From: Ilex aquifolium
Taxonomy: Eukaryota > Streptophyta > Magnoliopsida > Aquifoliales > Aquifoliaceae
Assembly: GCA_951799425.1 (NCBI GenBank)
Contig: OX637396.1
Span: 41,841,901 to 41,905,900 of the forward strand
Length of the DNA: 64,000 bases
Direction of reading: 5' to 3'
Of the stretch, positions 38,011 to 50,500 are shown one piece after another (positions within the stretch are counted from its first letter, which is position 1; every line of letters starts with the position of its first letter). The position numbers were made by a program, and so were the translations under genes. The notes beneath the pieces are model-generated. The model was not told where the DNA came from and made no database searches. It saw only the letters and a program-made list of their open reading frames with translations.

Positions 38011-39311
38011 TCAATTTTTCTCAGCAGCCATCTTTTTGCGTATCTCAAAAGCAGTGTTGAATATGCCATGGGTTTCCTCGTTGCATACAAAGCACTTTTT
38101 GTTACTTCGATGGTGCTGTGGAACAAAAGAATATAGAGTCAGGATTAGTTGAATATAAAGTAAAAGATGCACAATATATATCATAAAAATGAGAACACAA
38201 ATTCGATTGTTGTTAAGAAATTTCTTAAGACCTATCCCGATGGCTGCTCAAGCACAGATGATGAAAGCGCAACAACCACTAAGGATGATCACAACGAACA
38301 CTGATCATTTATAAAAAATTGAGGAAAGCATAATAATAAACAACAAGGTAAAGCATTCATTGCAGCATTTGGCAATTAAAAGCTAAGTATAGTTTAAAAG
38401 ATATACTCTATTACAATATATGGATACGTCTCCTCTCCAATTAAGCGAAAAAATTGGCAGATCATCCAATCAGTAACCCCTTGAATAGTCTAGATAAGAA
38501 AAGGTCATTAAGTTCCCAAGAATCCTAAACTGGATTATTCAAGATGTAATTTAATGATATTCTACCTACCCCTATTTGAAAAGGAGTCATATCCATAATG
38601 CAATGCATCTTTAATACCAGAAGTGGATCTATTACGTATCAGCAAGGTTGTTAAACTGCATATCGCAATGAATGTTGTTTTTAAAAAAAATGTGTAGTAT
38701 CTCGTAACTTATCTTGGATCACAAGCACGCTCCATTTTAAACAAAACATAAATTCAAATATACACGCACAAATATAAATCTATTACTACATTTTTTCCTG
38801 TTTTCAATAGAAAGGCTATCAATTGTCTGTCTTTTTTATTCGGGTGGAGTGGCAGCATAGTATTTGCTGACCATCGAATGGTTTTATTTCATAGTTGAAT
38901 ATTAATTACTTACTACATAAGGAAGGCAGTTCTTAATAATGTGCAGCCATTTCTTGGGCAATCACTTCATCTTTTGCCCGAAATAGATGGTTTAGGACAC
39001 TTTTCCTGGTTTCATTTTATACCTCCCCCTTATTATTTATTTGTTTGTGGTGTTAGATTTTTTGATTCTTTTTTATTAGGTTAGATATCATGTCCACCAT
39101 TTTGTACATTCAACGCTCTCAATGATAGAATTCTTTGTTTTTTAACTTTTGTTTTTATTAAAAAATGTAATGATATAATGTTGTTAGCTAGGAAATACGG
39201 ATACTTCCCGGAGAGGTGCTGTGGCACTGTGGAACACGTGTTCGAGACGGACATGCGTCAAACACCGTCAGAAGTGTCCAAAATATTGAACTTAGTCGGA
39301 CACGATCATGA

Positions 39312-39735
39312 TACGGCTCTGAAGGGACAATCCTTAGAGACCATGATTCAAGCAACTATCTGAAGGCAGTGAATGGGGTTATAAGGCAGCACACAAGGAT
39401 GGTCGTCCAGAAAGTAAGAAAGCAGAGGAATCTCTTGGCGCCATTACTAACCTCTCAATCTCCGCATACATGGAGCCATGAAAGGAATTTGGAAGACAAT
39501 AGATTATTGAATAAGGAGGTTATGACTGGTGTCTGAAAGTATCACTTAAAGAAACCTCAAGGTCATAAGAGGTTGAGGTTGGAATTGAATTGTCCCATCT
39601 GTTCATGTAAATTCTGTTCACAAGTTGTTGTCATTTGTAAGATTGGTACAGCTGCTAACTCTAATAAATTGTAAGAGCATAGATTGAGAGATTACTACAC
39701 ACTGTTTTGGAGGTTCGATCTAACAGATTTGGGTC
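39312..39735 (+). pseudogene. Duplicated 3' end of the PLIP1-like lipase gene
   Basis: Bases 39312-39724 repeat 36904-37316 of the lipase gene over 413 bp with no indel and about 16 substitutions by eye. The match continues a few bases to 39735 after a 10-bp gap. It covers the last 75 codons (frame still open: [20 protein letters not shown] to the TGA at 39533-39535) and the 3' UTR. No upstream exons, promoter or start codon are present. It sits inside the CCCH/RING pseudogene's last intron on the opposite strand. Confidence 0.92.
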
Positions 39736-40612
39736 TCAATCAAGGATCCAAATATCGTTTCGAAGTACCATTTCGGACCGCTCAAAAACGTATAGAAACA
39801 TGTGGAAACACAAATACAATCAATTCCAACAAACACATATTGGACTTCAAAAAAAAAGAAAATTTTCTTTATTTCGAAATGGTTTGATATATGAAATGAA
39901 TCTATTATTTTGATGTGTTACGTATTTTGTTATTTTTAACATTTTTTGTTGTGCAACTTGCTAATGGGTGTAATGATGTTTAATGAAAATGATGGATATT
40001 TATTTTGATCTATTTAAATTTTAATCGAAAAAAATAATATTTGTCAGGTCTTATTAATAATATTGCTATAATATATGTTTTATTTTTAATATATTATAAC
40101 TCTATTATTATCTAAAAAATATATTATATTATTTTAATTGTCGTTCTTGTGTCCTATATTTTCAAACTTTGTTGTACCCCCAAGTTCATATCCGTACTTT
40201 CTAGGTTGTTAGTATTGTGTGATAGGCGATAAGTTTCAATACAAGTGAAAAAAAACACACAAGCCGTTAGCCCATAACCTTTTTTTTTTAATTTTTTTAC
40301 TCTAAATAGTGAGACGACGTTATTTGGCAAGACTCTTATTTTAACTCTGAATAATAAAACGATCTTGTTTTCTAATAGGTTATTTTTTGTTTTTTGGTTC
40401 AATACCAAACAGACAAAACCAGATATTGCATTTTATTTCTCCTGCAAAATTGTTCTTTTTATAAGACCAACCATAACCACCTATTACTATTTAGAACTGA
40501 GGAGGGTCACTGGTTGCAGTGGGTGCAGTAAGGCTACAACTACAAGTGTCCTTCAAACAAATCTAGGTTAGAGAAGCTCAGTCTTTCTTGAAGTGGCTTT
40601 GGGCTTCCTAAT

Positions 40613-41149
40613 CAGGGTCGGCCCAACAGTATAGAAAAAAAAGTATGGGCTTTAGGCCCCAAATTTTTAGAAGGCCCCATAATTTTAGGTATATCACTAT
40701 CCCACAAAAAAAAAAATCCATTAAATTTTAAGTCCTACAAAAAAGCCCCAAAAAATTAAATCAAATCAAAATTTTTATTGCAATAATTTGGGCCTATAAT
40801 CCAATTCATAACATTAAAAACTTAGAAATTAAAAAAATAAAAAAATACTCAAAAGTCAACACATATTTACTCTCACCCACTTTTTCTCTCTCTCTTCGCT
40901 AAAAAAAAAACAAAAACAAAAACAAAAGTTGAAATTAAACACTCTCTCTCCCTTTCTGTGGTAAAAAACAAAAACAAAAACAAAAGTTGAAATTTCTTTC
41001 TCGACAATATTAACACATCATTCTGTTGTCTCCCTCTCACATAGAAAATTAAAAATAAATTAATTTTTTAAAAAAAATAATATTAAAAATAAAAAGGTCT
41101 CGATTTAATGTTTCCGCTTTAGACCTCAAATTGGCTTGAGCCACCCCTG
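40613..41149. mobile_element. Non-autonomous hAT element (537 bp)
   Basis: Begins CAGGGTCGGCCC and ends GAGCCACCCCTG. A perfect 8-bp duplication TTCCTAAT flanks it (40605-40612 and 41150-41157). It lies in the last intron of the CCCH/RING pseudogene. Confidence 0.92.
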
Positions 41150-41369
41150 TTCCTAATGACTCACTTTTACCAAACAACTTTAGAAAAATTAACTCATCTG
41201 ACAACAATAATTTCTGCCTAGCAAACCATTATGTTTAAGCGTAGAGTAGACAAACACAATACAGCCATCAATGTAAATAAGCCATTAAAACCATATGCGA
41301 AAGGAAAGGACACAAGGAAGCTTACCTTTAAAGCACAATGCTCACAGAAATAGTGCTTGCACTTTGTTA

Positions 41370-41630
<261 letters not shown>

Positions 41631-42896
41631 TTAATAGTCAAACCTTGCCTACACTCTAATGTGAGCAGACGCCCTGAGAGGCCCATGAGCCCCACCAGCT
41701 TTCTCGCCAGAAACCGTATGCTCTCTTCAAAACCCTGCTTTGTAATCAGTATACCCATGAATCCCTTTATACAATTTTTCATCACCAGTGATCTTGTTTT
41801 TCCCCTTGAATGCCTCCTCTGCTTGCTTAAGAACTCTCTCTCGAATTGCCCAAGCATCTTTTGTGAACTCAGTTTCAATTTCCAAAGTTGTTGTAGCCCA
41901 GTTGTCATTTTGAACCTAAATCTCCTTAGAGGACTCGAACTGGAAGATTGGGGTTATGGGTTTAGTATCCGATTTTGAAGTTGTAATGCACTAGGAGGGA
42001 AGTGCAGCTTATTGTCAGGCTTTGTGGGCTTTTTCTTATTATATATAACTGCACCCTCGGATTTTAAATCCTCATCTTCGTTATCTTCCTCTTGAAAGAA
42101 GGATGCTACCTGATATATTTTTTTCTTTGATTGCTTTCTCAATAAGTTGCAGACTGTAAATAGACAATGAAGATTAATTATGAATGAAAGATGAATGTGA
42201 ATAACCAGCAAAACAGGATGAAAAGGTAAAAGCATACAATTAAATTAGAATATAATGAAAACAGGTTAATACCGTTAAATTCGCAGGGTTCAATCAAATG
42301 TTTTAAAACCTTCTACAAGAAAGATTAAATATTCTTCTCAAAACAAAATTTATATCTGATTTGCTCACAATTCCAGATCATGAAACAGTGAAATTTATAC
42401 AACTACTGGCATTGATGCTTCTTCGTATACACAAATTGTTAAGTTAAAATATGGAAACTAGGTCAAAAATCCTTTACACACAAATACACATTTTTTTTGT
42501 CTCTTTTACATGAAATTTTTTACACTTTAATTTCTTTCATCTTTCGGTCCACATACATAAGCTGAATTTCATCATGTTCACTATCACCACTTCAGATAAT
42601 CCAGTTACTCTGCAAATTGTACTTTATTAGCATAATTTCGAAATTTGAGTCCGACGCATTGAGCAAGAAACGGAATTCAAGTTTCATGAAAATGCAATCT
42701 TAATTCAATCGCAAACAAATCAATTTTGCCTCGTAAATTTATCATACGAGCAGGTTGACTCGTACACATAGAAAATATAGAAATACGAATAAGATTGAAA
42801 AGGAAAAACGAAGAGAAAAAATATTGCAAGTAAATAAAGACGAAGTATACCTGGTTCGGAATGTTCAGGTTGCTCAGACTCGCCTGAGTTCGCCAT

Positions 42897-43367
42897 TGGA
42901 AGACCTTGAAAGACACTCTTCTCCTTCACTTCTCTCTTCACCCAAACCCTTGTTCTTATCCGGACCTGAATTCCCAATTGAATTGAGATTCACCGACGAA
43001 TTTATATTTTTCCCCACCACCGCTGTATATGCCCCACGCATCACGTGTGTTGTATTTTGAATGAGGGATTGGAAAAAAATAATACTCTGCCGCCTTACCT
43101 TATTCCGGCGCAGGATAAATAGTGTATTTAATATTATTAAGTGTCTTAAATAAATCTGATTAAGATGTATTTTGATAAAATATATTTTTATCCTCAAAAA
43201 TCTCTATAATATAAATATTATTTTTTATCTTAAGGATTTTTTAGTAATTTTAATACTTATATCTTTATCCAATACTAAGTATTGGATGAGATAAATGTGA
43301 GACAATTACTTTTTAACATTTGAATCAAGTATGGAATGAGAAGACATTATCACTATAATTAGTCTAA
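42897..43367. other. Upstream of the CCCH/RING pseudogene
   Basis: About 120 bp of leader-like sequence precedes the pseudogene ATG, then AT-rich DNA. No gene seen. Confidence 0.5.
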
Positions 43368-43683
43368 GGGTGTGTTTCAGTAGTGGGTTAACTCCATAAG
43401 GATATGGTAATAAGGCAATGGGTCCAACAAAACCTTTGTTTGGGAAGTCAAAATTGAGCTAGGATATAAATCTCAGGTATATCCTTGACCCAGATGCTAC
43501 AGTACTTTTTAACCCTGCTACATCGGTTAAAATTAACCCACCTCCACCTTGGGTTTCAATCCCAGCCGACAGGTTATGAAGGGTAATGACATATTTACCC
43601 ACTTTCCTCTCGAGAGCTCTCTCTCTCTCGCTTTGTGGAGGCAACGAAAAGTCCAGACCTCTGGCTCTCACTTTTTGTCTGTC

Positions 43684-43728
<45 letters not shown>

Positions 43729-44697
43729 GCGCTTTGTGAAGGCGACGAAGCCCAAGCCTATAGTTTCTGCTGGGATGGGTTTGGGTGCCGGAGTGGACCG
43801 AATGAATAAGAGATCTTCACCAGCACCACCACTAACCTCGACCGTTCACAGTCCAAATCATCCACCGTGATGGTGGATGATTTTGAAACCCTAATATATC
43901 TATCTCTCAGATCTGATAGTGGTGGATGTTTCTATTGTGGTGGTAGTGGTGAATGTTTCTATTGTGTGGTGGTGGGTGTTATGTTGTGGTTGTGGTGGTG
44001 GATGTTCTGTTGTGACCAGTGCTACCATTTTGATAGATGCAACACTTGAACACGTTTTACGTGTTCATCCCTTTCTTCATCAGCATTACTTACTACTTCT
44101 TATGTAGTATACAAAAGCTTTGACAAGGACACCCCTTCATGACGGAAACACAACCCATATTTCATTGGATCGAGATTCAAAAGACTCAACATATCTTGCA
44201 ATATGATTCAACATGGACATCTCTCAACAACCGATTTTCTCTTAGCAATAGATGTCCAAAACTCATTGTGTTCTCAATTTCTTGAAGATCTGATTCATTT
44301 GTTTTTAACAGGTCATATGACTTTGATTGTGATTCTTTCCATAAAGAATCTGATGTTCCAGCTGATATTGAACCTTCAATAAATGCAGAAGCATTCAAAA
44401 AAATTTCACCGAATTCTGTTGTGGTCGTGGCGTTTCTGTTGTGGCGGTGGTGGGTGTTCTGTTGTGGCGGTGGTGGCGATTACTATACAGGTCTGGTTCA
44501 TCAATGGGTACAATAGTAAATATCTATAAAAGTCAAGTGGGGTCCATCCCATTCAATTGTTCCTTGCCAAACAATGATTTGGGTTTGATGGTATACATAA
44601 CCCATCTAATTAAGTGCCTGAATGAGTTTGGGTGGGATGAGTTAAGATACAAAAAATTCAATCCATTCCTATACTTGCCGATTATCCAAACACACCC
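43368..44697. mobile_element. PIF/Harbinger-like non-autonomous element (1330 bp)
   Basis: The left terminus GGGTGTGTTTCAG and inverted right terminus GGGTGTGTTTGG are typical of Tourist/Harbinger elements. A TAA duplication flanks it (43365-43367 and 44698-44700). The interior carries a long (CT)n tract at 43686-43726 and repeated GGTGGTG-type text near 43918-44010 and 44420-44475. No transposase domain is recognisable in the open frames, which are low-complexity. Confidence 0.78.
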
Positions 44698-44700
44698 TAA

Positions 44701-46840
44701 GGGGCGGATGGATGGGTATGGAATGAACAAGTCTATCTAATCCGGTCCTTTCTAATGCTTAAACTGAACACACTAACATTATTGAACTTGTTCATCAACA
44801 CCCTAAAATATTTTTAAAAAATAAGCATGGAATAATTTAAGAAAATGATGAAAATTTTAAATTTTAAAATAATTTTTTCTAACTGAATTTTTAAAAAATA
44901 TATATCATAATCAAAAATAAATAAAATAGGGTCACGGATGTATTGGGTATTTATAGATAAATATTAGGAATACTTTGGATTTACATGTCTAGGTGGTGAG
45001 AATTGATTGGATGTTAATGAATTAAATAATTTAAAATTATATTGAATTATAAAAGAGAGAGGATAGATTTTTTAATGCCCCTCCTTTGAAAATTGTTTGT
45101 TTTAGATATATAGATAGACCCGTTTAATTTAGTATATACTCTATGCATAAAAGAAAATAACTATTACACCCTATTTTTACTCGTATTAAAAAAATAATAG
45201 CATACGAAAGTTATTATTTTTAATGATCAAATTATATTAATTATAAAATATTATGATTGATTATAAATAATACTAAACATTAATTGTAACTTCACATTTT
45301 AAAGTCTAACTTAATTTTTAAAAGTTATTACACTCATTGTCGATTATTATACTTTGTGATCGGTTATGTCTTTTATAATTGTCTTGTACCTCACAAAATT
45401 ATAATTTTAATTTCAAAAATAATATTACTTTAATTTAATTTTTTTTTAGGTTCAACGATCATGGGTGTTCGGGCAGCTTATGCGCACATCGACTAATCTT
45501 CTCCCTCGTCCCGTCAAAAGTAGGTCGTCCACGCACGAAATTAAAGTGTTAATGAGAGATAAATGAGTCTATGTAGTTGTCAAAATTCAAATTCAAAATG
45601 TCTGAATTTACAGTTCGTTTCTATTACCACTTGAATTATTTCTTGGATTATTAATCTATAATTTATTGATCTGATCATTAATGACTATTAAATTAACAAC
45701 GAATTATAGTATTTATTGGGATTCACAATCAATTCAATGATTGTAATGAATTTAGACAATAAATTATATTAATAAATTAAGTTGAAACAATAATATTGAC
45801 ACAAAAATTGATCTAGTGTGTGTCTCCCTTTGTATTTAGAGATCCTTGCTTAGTATATTACGATTGCTATGTGTCCTGAATGGACGAGGAACTCCAACGG
45901 GATATAAAACCCTCGTAACTTGTTGGGCCAACTAAAACATAGCGTGTGGACGAATTTTCGTTACAACACATTAATAGGGTAAATAAATAAAAATTAAAAA
46001 TCAAATTACTTAATTCTTAATACAAACTCAAAAATAATATTAATAAAAATATAAATAAATCAAGCTAAAGATTAATTATTACTCAAAAACAAATTAAAAA
46101 TTTTCTAAGACCCTTTCGAATAAAATTTTCTTTTGTTTTAATTACAACAAATGATCATCTAATGAAAAAAATAGAGAAAAAATTAATGATATGCCAATGA
46201 AAAAAGAAAAGAAAAGATGAGTGAGATTTTCTAATATATATATTTTTTAAAATTTTCAGTGGATCACTTATTATAATTTTAAATGAAACCTATTATATAC
46301 AATTGAATTTCTTATTTATTAATAACCACCCTAAGCAAAATTAAAGAAAAAAAATATTAAAGAGGATATGAAAGTAAATATAAAGTTTTTAAGGGTTTTG
46401 AAATAAAATAAGTAAGGTTCGTTTGAACCTTGACTTTTTTTACTAGTTTATGCAGTAACTTTTTAGACTCAAAAATATTTATTTAGGTTTATTCAAGAAA
46501 TTTTTTTTCCTTTTTTTTGGGGTTTTGTCGAAGACCCTATATAATTTTTTAGTTTATTATATTTATAAAATATTATTAGTGATGTAAAAAAAATTTAAAT
46601 TTATATTTTAAGAATTATTTTGCATAATTTATACATATATATAATTATTTTTTATTTTGATATAAAAAAATCAAAAGAATTAAAAACTTATTCTAAATGA
46701 TTTTTTACAAAATTTTTTAAACTTTACACCTAAAAAAGTCAGGTTTGATATGAATTCGCAGATAACAAATCCTCCCACAGTTAATGCCAAATTAAATAAT
46801 TAGCCGAACTAAATTACTTTTTAATCTTCAGATTCCATCA
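44701..46840. other. AT-rich intergenic stretch
   Basis: No gene seen, apart from one SINE copy at 45463-45640. Confidence 0.6.
45463..45640 (-). mobile_element. tRNA-derived SINE, copy 2
   Basis: On the minus strand it reads GGTAATAGAAACGAACTGTA, AATTCAGACATTTTGAATTT, then TGTGCGCATAAGCTGCCCGAA near the end. It aligns block by block with the copy at 59236-59422. Confidence 0.65.
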
Positions 46841-46843
46841 TCA

Positions 46844-47530
46844 TTGCCAAATTCGCTATACAAACAACGCCGTACAAGTTCATTTGAAAAACCCCTATTC
46901 CCCGAAACCACATTAATCAATCAATCATCTCTCTCTCTCTCTCTCTCGTGCAATCCGATTCACACAGTCACACACCGCTTTCTCTATCTCTCTCTGCAAT
47001 TCCACAATCTCCACTCTCTTCCTCGTTCATCGCTTCTCAATACAGCAATCTCTGTTGCTTCAATCGCTTTGATTTGTTGACATTGCTAAGATTCTCAAGC
47101 AATTTCTCCATATTGTATGTTCGCAAGTGTTTCCAACTTCCCAAGAGGCCTCTTTCTAGGGTGGTTGTTTTTCTAGGGTTCTTTTCTTTTTTTTCTTCCA
47201 TCTAATCCATAGTTGAGAAATTGAAAATTCGCCATTTATGTTCTACGCCTTTATTATCCTTTATAACATCATTCCGATGATAACGATAAATTGCGTTAGG
47301 GTTTAATGTATATTAGTTTTGGTTTTTGGGGTTAAATTTACTTCTAACTCGGGGTTAACATTTTGTGGGCAAATAAAAAAAGAAAAGAAAAGAAAAGAGC
47401 TGATTAATCTCAGTTTACTTGAAGCTTCTTCAAGTTAGAAGCTTTTTTTTTTTTTTTTCTGGTGGCTTTAAATTTTCTGGGTCCAAATAGTATACTTGTG
47501 ATAGAAGAAGTGTGGTAGTTATAGGGGTGC
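46844..47530 (+). promoter_or_regulatory. 5' leader region of the nucleotidyltransferase gene
   Basis: A (CT)n tract at 46928-46947 and CT-rich text to about 47060 are typical of plant 5' UTRs. The A/G- and T-rich stretch up to the ATG at 47531 may contain a leader intron. Exact transcript start not determined. Confidence 0.5.
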
Positions 47531-50500
47531 ATGGGCGAACAGGAGGGATGGGCAGAGCCAAATGGGCTATTGCCAAATGCAGGTTCATTGATTCGAGTTC
47601 TTGACTCGAACAGATGGTTAAAGGCCGAGGAGAGAACTGCAGAGCTTATTGCCTACATTCAGCCCAACCAACCATCAGAATGCCGCAGAAAAGCTGTTGC
47701 AGATTACGTGGAGCTGCTCATCACGAAGTGTTTCCCCTGTCAGGTAGTGCATTTCTATGAGTTCCTTGGCTGTTGTTGTTATTACTGTTATAACTCTAGT
47801 TGTCAAGAAGTATAATTTGGATTATTATAGTTAGAAATTACTGTAATTTGTAGCTATACATTTTAACATGACAAGTAATAGACATCTACATTTTGATGAA
47901 ATACGGCATTGTTTGATATTCTGATCTTCTGAACTTTACAATTTGGATTGTAGTTGACATTGGTGGTGATTATATCTTATGTTTGCTAGATGGAAATAAT
48001 TCGACTAATATAGAAGAAGAAAAGGGCTTTGTGTTACGAGAAAGATCAAAATTTTAAGGAAAAAACACCCATGGTTTTGAAGATATCCCGTTCTTTTAAT
48101 CTGTATAATTTATATTATAGTAGATGCATATGATGAAAATATTTTCTCATTTTTTCATTTTGTTACTCATTGGCTGATGATGAAGTGGGGACAGTGAGTA
48201 TGTAATGCTGGCTGGCTAACTAATCTGATCGGTGAAAATGTGCAGAAAACAATAAAACAAGAAAAGTGCTTTCTCATAATTAATTTTAGATGCTCTAGCC
48301 CTCATTGGTAGCAAGAGTCTAAGTTAGGGAGAATGTTGAGATATAAAAGTGACAGGACCATGATGGTTAATATTACAATATATGTCATATCAACTAAAGT
48401 ATTTTTAGCTAGATTCTATTATGTTTTGATTCTAGTAGTTTAGAAGCTTATTGCATAAATTATGATATTCAATGAACACGTAAGTAGCCCTACAATTGCA
48501 ATTAGAAATTAAGAAATAGTGCGATATGAGGTAGTGATAATTAAGGAAGGACCTCTGAGTAATTTTTTAATGGTGCCTATGGATAATAATTTAACAGAGT
48601 TATCTTATGGAAAACAGGGGAAGAAACCTTACCAAAAAAGGATTTAAACGATATGAGATGACCTTATTATACAGAGGGAAGTGGTGACGGTAGATTTGCA
48701 TAATCAAGTTCAAGTGAAGGAGGAGATTGCTTGCAGTTGTACTTCAATAAATTATCTTCCGTCAGGAGTATGCAGAATGGTGTCTACAGATATATTATAT
48801 TGTTGTTTTTCTATTATAGGTTACTATAATTCTCTAACGCCTTAATTCTTTTATAGGTTTTTAAGTTTGGGTCTGTACCCCTGAAGACTTATTTACCCGA
48901 TGGAGATATTGACTTAACAGCCTTCAGTGATAATCAAAACCTGAAAGACACATGGGCCAATCAGGTTCGTGATATGCTGGAGAATGAGGAGAAGAATGAG
49001 AATGCTGAATTTCATGTAAAGGAGGTTCAGTATATTCAAGCAGAAGTATGTCTTTTGTTCTGTACCTTTGGTGTCCTTGTTTTTGCAAAGTAACTGTTTC
49101 TCTTGCTTTTATAGGTGTTTGTAAATTTACTAATTTTCATTTAATTGAAAACATTGATTATGATGCCCTACTTGACATTATTGAACATTATACGAGGGTC
49201 TTTTGGTTGTCCCTATGCTTTACCCCATTGCAGACTTGGTTTACGATGGTTTATGATGTTTTTCACTGAACATGCAATTTATCAATCCCAACTGCGTAGG
49301 AAGCACAAGTTTCCTTCACCCACCCACAATATCATTTTGTGTGGAGCTATAGGAGTTAACCCATTAAAAATAAGCATCAATAGGATAGCACATGGGAAAC
49401 CAACATTGAGAGTATTGTACTATTGATGGAGATATATCCTCTTTGGTGTCGTTTAGGTCTGTCCTCTATCTGAAGTGTTTTCACCCCTCGATTGTAAGAC
49501 AAGGTAGTCTCCTAACTTAGACGTTAAATACAGTCACAGTCCATAGTTAATACCTTTAGTACATATGGAACCTCTGCTGGAGTCCTGAAAATTATGGTCC
49601 CTTGTAAAGCCTGCATTTATTATATGTAATGTCTATTGACAAAATTTACATGGCGGATTACCCTTTTTTGGTAGAAAATAAGATGAACCTGTAGCTTTGT
49701 GGGTTCAAACTTTTTGTCATTCACGTGGAGTTTGCTTTGGGACCTTTGAGATAGTTTCTCAGTAACTACCGGTTGATGACAGCGAATAATCTTATTAACA
49801 TCTGGAGGTTCATTTATTTGCTTACTTCATATTTTAGATAGTTTCATTGTAATTTGCTTCCGTTATTTTGGTCAAGACTTTGAGGTTGGCCCTTCTTGGG
49901 TCATGACTTTAGTTTTCAGTGGCTTGGGTTTCAATGACTGTTCTATGTGAAAAGTATTAGGTGCAGTAATTTGGGCTTTCTGTTAAGGAATTGAGGGTCC
50001 TTGGTAGCTGTACAAATGGAAATTGATGCTGTGCGATTTGTATGTGGTAGCTTTTGGTTTCTCAAGAGATGGCCAGTTACTCTGGTCATTATGGTAAATT
50101 GGTGTATTTTTTTTGGGCTGTTGAAAAATTCTTTGCATTGTATGTAATTATCCTTCATCAGATGCATTTTTAGTATGGTTGACACGTGAAATTAAAAAAG
50201 ATGTGCTGAACCTCACCATATTAGATGGTGTAAAGCAGGTGGCTAAAAGACCAAAACATTAATATTATTAGTATCAATGCTTTTGAAGAATATAATATGG
50301 CAAGGTAGACTGCAGTGAAAAAGAAATTGATCTTCAATACCCAGGTGTTATGCTTTAAAGATGCATGAATAGTATTTCATCTAAATTCTAGTGCTTAATT
50401 TCTTTTCCGTTTATTAAAAGGTTTCTTTGCACATGTCAATCTTTGTTGTTTTCTATTCATTCTATAAACTTTTTTTAATCATTACAAATTTCAGCATTTA

